Part shown: in pieces, positions 60,771-64,000 of the stretch | Layout: each line of letters begins with the position of its first letter | Position numbering within the stretch: position 1 is the stretch's first letter | DNA from: GCA-2737725 sp965229355 | Lineage (GTDB): Bacteria; Pseudomonadota; Alphaproteobacteria; Rhodospirillales; Rhodospirillaceae | Reading direction: 5' to 3' | DNA length: 64,000 bases | NCBI GenBank assembly: GCA_965229355.1 | Contig: OZ245869.1 | Coordinates: forward strand, 1,612,001-1,676,000 | Notes under the pieces: model-generated | Seen by the model: only the letters and a program-made list of their open reading frames with translations | Told to the model about the DNA's origin: nothing | Database searches by the model: none | Program-made: the position numbers and the translations under genes

Positions 60771-61437
60771 GACACTCAACCGACCATTCGCCTGTACGGC
60801 TACCTCGACACCTCAACAGTTCAACACGCCATCGCGGCTTACCAACGCCAGGTGCTGGCAATGGACCCGAGGGCAAACTACTCAACTGCCATCTAGAGCC
60901 GCAGGCGACGTGCTCAGGTTTTCGGTTTCGCGAAGGTGGGCGCAAGACAAACGCGGGAACGTTACTTTTCTCAGCAGCAAGAATTAAACGACGGCTCGAA
61001 TTGAACGAAAGTCTTCGAACCTCGCCTACGACGGCTCCAAGTGAGGAGTGCCGTAATCCCTCTTCCATTGCATTGAGCGCTATTTCATCGTCGTTAGCAT
61101 TGAAGAAGTGAATCTTATCCGTGATCATTCCCATAGCTTCAAGCGCAGGAGCGTAAACTTGCTTTTTGCCGACGCACCACAAGATGCCGCCAGACAATCG
61201 GGCAGTGATGAATGTCACAAACGCATTTGCGACAGCGTAATTGGCTTCATCGTTGCCTTGGATTTCGTGCAGGCCAGCGAATGGAAAGTTGGTACCCGCT
61301 AAGCCTTCATCAATTGCAGGCACCCCAAACCTAAAACCATGAGGCCTATGCGGCCCTATAGTTTGTCTCGCACGCTCAAGCTTTTGGATGCCTTGCTTGA
61401 GCCTCTCGCGTTCTGCTTTCTTCTCTGGCTGTTCCAT
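60682..61437 (-). CDS. imuA: ImuA, RecA/SulA-like mutasome subunit
   Basis: A 251-residue protein related to RecA/SulA that couples ImuB to RecA. Recognisable features are the opening FGVPAIDEGLAGTNFPFAGLHEI (cut) and the family's GGILWCVGKKQVYAPALEAMGM (cut). As is normal for ImuA, the Walker A seen in RecA is not conserved. It is preceded by a perfect LexA box and overlaps imuB by 89 bases. Start ATG 61437. Confidence 0.9.
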   Translation of the reverse strand: MEQPEKKAERERLKQGIQKLERARQTIGPHRPHGFRFGVPAIDEGLAGTNFPFAGLHEIQGNDEANYAVANAFVTFITARLSGGILWCVGKKQVYAPALEAMGMITDKIHFFNANDDEIALNAMEEGLRHSSLGAVVGEVRRLSFNSSRRLILAAEKSNVPAFVLRPPSRNRKPEHVACGSRWQLSSLPSGPLPAPGVGKPRWRVELLRCRGSRTGEWSVECHGSSSNFRLLSMVGSRTTSAPISSTEQIA

Positions 61438-61465
61438 GTCTCGGGTCTCTCTACGGCCCTAAGAT

Positions 61466-61480
61466 GTTCTATTTCTGTTC
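61466..61480. promoter_or_regulatory. LexA box of the imuA-imuB-dnaE2 operon
   Basis: GTTC-TATTTCT-GTTC matches GTTC-N7-GTTC exactly, 29 bases ahead of imuA. Being in a divergent gap, it could also affect the secreted nuclease-like gene at 61586. Confidence 0.85.
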
Positions 61481-61585
61481 TCATTTCGTGAGGCTGTCAA
61501 ACCTGGAAAATTCATCATATTTTTCAGTGCCTTATGATGCTGCCGGGGTAAGCTGGCAGCGCACATGCGTTTATTGAGGCCTCAC

Positions 61586-62473
61586 ATGCGATTCTGTTTT
61601 CTATTTGCGGTTGGTTTTCTTGCGGCGATTAATGTCGCTGAGGCGCGAGACATAAAGATTGCGAGTTGGAACCTTGAGCATTTAGCGGCCACAAATGGCA
61701 AAGGCTGTGAACCGCGCACGACCGAGGATTATGCACTCGCGCGCAAATACGCAGACGAGCTGAACGCTGATGTTATTGCGTTTCAAGAAGTGGAAAGTGC
61801 TAAGGCTGCGGCGCGTGTATTTACTGCGGACAAATACAGGATTGAGATTTCTACGCAGAAACTTCGCGCTGGTTATGTCTGCGACAACAAAGATCCGAAC
61901 TCGAACAAATCAACAAAGCAACTCACCGGCTTTGCAATTCGCAAAGACATTGCGTATCGGCGTAACGCTGACTTCAAAGCGATTGATGTAAGTAAGAATA
62001 AAAGCCTGCGTGATGCTGTGGACATCACATTGCTTGGCAAAGCTCCTATTCGACTGCTCGCAGTACACTTGAAGGCGTCATGCCCTTCGCAAGACCTAAG
62101 TGGTGAACGCGATGCTTGCCAAACTTTACTGAAGCAACAGCCAATTCTCGAAGAGAAATGGATCGAAGAACGCTATCGAGAGAACCAACGCTTCATCGTC
62201 TTAGGCGACTTCAATCGTCAGCTTTTGAGAGAGAAAGATGAATTCTGGTCTCTCACGAATGACGGTGAGCCTGCAGGTCTGAAGCTCGCTGCATTGTCCG
62301 GCACAAACGAACCAATTTGCGACAAGAAGTACCCGAGACGGATTGACCACATCGTTGTCGATGGTGAGGCGCAAAAGCTGTTTGAATCGGACAGTTTCCA
62401 AGTGCTTACTTATTCGGGTGATAAGCGGCCTTCCGACCACTGCCCTATCGCCGCAACCTTTCAGCTGCCATGA
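61586..62473 (+). CDS. secreted endonuclease/exonuclease/phosphatase-family protein
   Basis: A 295-residue protein with a signal peptide (residues 1-20, MRFCFLFAVGFLAAINVAEA) and an EEP (DNase I-like) fold: IASWNLEHLA at the start, AFQEVES (the Glu metal ligand), LLAVHLKASC, VLGDFNRQL and the closing SDHCPIAATF (catalytic Asp-His). All key residues are present, so it is probably an active phosphodiesterase in the periplasm or outside. ATG 61586 follows GAGG; ATG 61565 is in frame. Divergent from imuA. Confidence 0.88.
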   Translation: MRFCFLFAVGFLAAINVAEARDIKIASWNLEHLAATNGKGCEPRTTEDYALARKYADELNADVIAFQEVESAKAAARVFTADKYRIEISTQKLRAGYVCDNKDPNSNKSTKQLTGFAIRKDIAYRRNADFKAIDVSKNKSLRDAVDITLLGKAPIRLLAVHLKASCPSQDLSGERDACQTLLKQQPILEEKWIEERYRENQRFIVLGDFNRQLLREKDEFWSLTNDGEPAGLKLAALSGTNEPICDKKYPRRIDHIVVDGEAQKLFESDSFQVLTYSGDKRPSDHCPIAATFQLP

Positions 62474-62670
62474 TTCCATCTGAACTCGACATCTGGCGCG
62501 CGGCCAACACGGTCATACAGAAAGAAGGCGTTGCGGCATGGCTATATGCGGCAACGAAGAGCAGAGAGTTTCAAGTCGCCAGTGACTACGAAGCCGCCGC
62601 CCTCTGGAGACGCATCGCTGAAGCGATTGCAAAGTTGGAAGATGTGGACGTGAAAGGCCCAACGAACTAG
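62470..62670 (+). CDS. DUF6961-like small protein
   Basis: A 66-residue helical protein (IPSELDIWRAANTVIQKEG, then AALWRRIAEAIAKLE). It overlaps the stop of the secreted nuclease-like gene by four bases (ATGA). Short proteins of this kind, with a WRAAN start and an AWRRI end, are common on alphaproteobacterial mobile regions and resemble DUF6961; no function is known. Confidence 0.7.
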   Translation: MIPSELDIWRAANTVIQKEGVAAWLYAATKSREFQVASDYEAAALWRRIAEAIAKLEDVDVKGPTN

Positions 62671-62802
62671 AGGGCCTGAAGTATGTGCTGTCGGTTCTTA
62701 AATAAGCTCAATAATTTTTGAGCAGCGCAAACAATCTGGGAAAATTCAAACCACCTTCTTACTGGGCGAAACATCTCGCCTGACAAGTGAAGGTGGATTT
62801 TG

Positions 62803-64000
62803 ATGACTGACAAAAAGTCGGTAGCAACTCAAGCTGGCCAAGCTGCTGAACGAGAATGGAGCAAATTGGGACGCGGCAATAAGCGCCCGATCACAAAGTA
62901 TCCTGAAGCGCAGTTCGAGGTAACGACTGATCCCACGGATTTCGCAGCAGCTTTAGACATGCACATGCAGCGGCATGAGGACAGCTGTAAGCACCTCGCC
63001 CGTGCTATCGGAAAAAAGGGTTCGAGAATTAATGCCAAGACCCTTTGGTTCTGGCGACAAGGTAGGAAGGAGCCGAATAATACCAAGAGTTTTGAAATGC
63101 TGGCGCGTATTGAGGAGCGTTATCGGTTAGATATCGGATACTTCAGTGCAAAGCTGAGTACTAACAAACATAGCGCCCATGGACTAAAGCTTGCAGGATA
63201 TGCTCCTGCAACGCGGCGGCGTATCCGCTGGCATCTGCCTGATGATTTCGACCGCCGCTCTAAAACGGAGCAGGGCGAGATTCTCCAGTGGGTCAAATCA
63301 AACATTCTGGCAACTACTGAATACCGCAGGTACCACGCGTCCACCACGAAACAGCGTTTCGGGTTGAGCTTTGAAACACCTCGCAATTCAAATGAAGGAA
63401 GCGGGGAGAAACGAGCCTCGCTTACGGCTCCCGAGCATCTCCGTCGTGAGATGGAAGACCTCCTAAGCTTCAAGACGTCAACTCTTACGGCGCTCGGCTT
63501 TAAGCGTAACGGCGTATGGAATTCTGAAACCGCCAATCAGAAGGTTGAGCACTTTGGGCTTTTGTTCGGAGCCTTGTCGGCCAAGCCGGACAGCAACGTA
63601 AAGGGGTTTGGCGTGCCGGCAGAGGCTCTGACATTTGCGATGCTGGTCTTTCCGGGCGTTTGGGACTGGTATTTGCAGTGGCGCGAGCAAAAGCGAGGCT
63701 TCTACACTCGTTGGGAAGTCGACATGCTTTCAGTGATTCAGGGGTTTACGCGCCCTGAAACAGGCTGGATGTGGCAGACGCCATCGCTTGCTGAAAAACT
63801 GAAGCCTGTAAGCGGCCTAGTCACCGAAGCCGATATCACTGAAGCGCTCACTTCGTGGCGGGGGTTGTGCGAGCGCATGCAAGCTCATGCCGCACACCGA
63901 CAAAAGGAAATTGAGCGCGTAACACGCGTACATCGCGATCCCTTTGAACCAATCCTGGTTATTCTCCAGGCCGAAAGCCCACTCAACGAGTATCGTAAAA
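62803..64000 (+). CDS. large unidentified protein, start only (continues past window)
   Basis: An open frame of 399 codons from ATG 62803 to the window edge, with AAGGTGG six bases upstream. The first 160 residues are basic and may bind DNA (a helix-turn-helix-like stretch around CKHLARAIGKKGSRINAKTLWFWRQG, cut). A later part (LTFAMLVFPGVWDWYLQWREQKRGFYTRWEVDML, cut) is hydrophobic and Trp-rich. I cannot assign a family. The distal half of a phage-type integrase beyond the window would fit an island setting, but nothing visible proves it. Confidence 0.6.
   Translation, partial: MTDKKSVATQAGQAAEREWSKLGRGNKRPITKYPEAQFEVTTDPTDFAAALDMHMQRHEDSCKHLARAIGKKGSRINAKTLWFWRQGRKEPNNTKSFEMLARIEERYRLDIGYFSAKLSTNKHSAHGLKLAGYAPATRRRIRWHLPDDFDRRSKTEQGEILQWVKSNILATTEYRRYHASTTKQRFGLSFETPRNSNEGSGEKRASLTAPEHLRREMEDLLSFKTSTLTALGFKRNGVWNSETANQKVEHFGLLFGALSAKPDSNVKGFGVPAEALTFAMLVFPGVWDWYLQWREQKRGFYTRWEVDMLSVIQGFTRPETGWMWQTPSLAEKLKPVSGLVTEADITEALTSWRGLCERMQAHAAHRQKEIERVTRVHRDPFEPILVILQAESPLNEYRK

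Noticed and set aside
61350..61375. CCTATAGTTTGTCTC word resembling the left-end TnsB repeat
   Set aside because: It lies inside imuA coding sequence, occurs once, and has the wrong orientation for a right end.
46000..64000. CRISPR-associated transposon
   Set aside because: No Cas gene and no regularly spaced repeat array were seen; TnsA, TnsB, TnsC and TniQ alone do not make a CAST.
1..64000. tRNA or rRNA genes
   Set aside because: No clover-leaf or rRNA-like sequence was recognised by eye, though a covariance search would be needed to exclude a divergent tRNA.

Overview
The window is 64 kb of chromosome, almost certainly from an alphaproteobacterium. The evidence is the two GTTC-N7-GTTC LexA boxes, the imuA-imuB-dnaE2 mutagenesis cassette, an FnrL-type box (TTGAC-N4-GTCAA), Cox-type molybdenum hydroxylase subunits, and a perfect parS site (TGTTTCACGTGAAACA). 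I cannot name the genus. No rRNA, tRNA or CRISPR array was seen. The parS site suggests that the 30-40 kb part lies in the origin-proximal domain.

Layout, core part (1-41 kb). Ordinary housekeeping and metabolic genes come first: an ABC exporter cut by the window edge; dinB; an orphan coxG-coxS-coxM group with an HCCA-isomerase-like DsbA protein; an oligopeptide-type binding protein; a large hybrid sensor kinase. Next is a putative iron-regulated two-gene unit (small secreted protein plus a 184-aa unknown), then hemH, an IclR regulator, a formylglycine-enzyme-fold lipoprotein, a GST, aspartate dehydrogenase and mtgA. A heavy-metal efflux operon (czcC-czcB-czcA with small periplasmic accessory proteins) follows a tiny membrane protein gene and an FNR-like box. 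Then come a DUF486 protein, an AI-2E family permease, ppnN, a peroxiredoxin, a cold-shock protein, an FKBP, a zinc-ribbon protein, murI, a PQQ dehydrogenase, a DUF72 protein, a YdjM-like membrane hydrolase, an RlmD/TrmA-type methyltransferase, a dienelactone hydrolase, parS, a cupin, a DUF2200 protein and recQ.

Inorganic-carbon locus (41-46 kb). A LysR regulator is divergent from dabB-dabA, the membrane and carbonic-anhydrase-like subunits of the DAB inorganic-carbon pump. The divergent promoter carries a textbook T-N11-A dyad over the lysR start codon. By eye this locus is more GC-rich than its flanks and may be acquired.

Mobile and SOS part (46-64 kb). A Tn7-like core (TnsA, TnsB, TnsC and a long TniQ, all on the minus strand) is bounded on the dab side by three spaced repeats resembling TnsB-binding sites. 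No Cas genes accompany it. Upstream of tnsA lies about 1 kb without a gene that holds a second, helically phased repeat cluster. Beyond this are two damage-response units. One is a LexA-boxed three-gene operon (unknown 146-aa protein, 73-aa CxxC protein, exonuclease-I-like protein). The other is the LexA-boxed imuA-imuB-dnaE2 mutasome. Between them is a 150-aa unknown gene framed by related hairpins and preceded by a 34-bp dyad. The window closes with a secreted endonuclease/exonuclease/phosphatase protein, a small DUF6961-like protein and the start of a large unidentified gene. The most interesting candidates for new biology are the SOS-controlled exonuclease operon and its unknown lead protein, and the Tn7-like element next to it.
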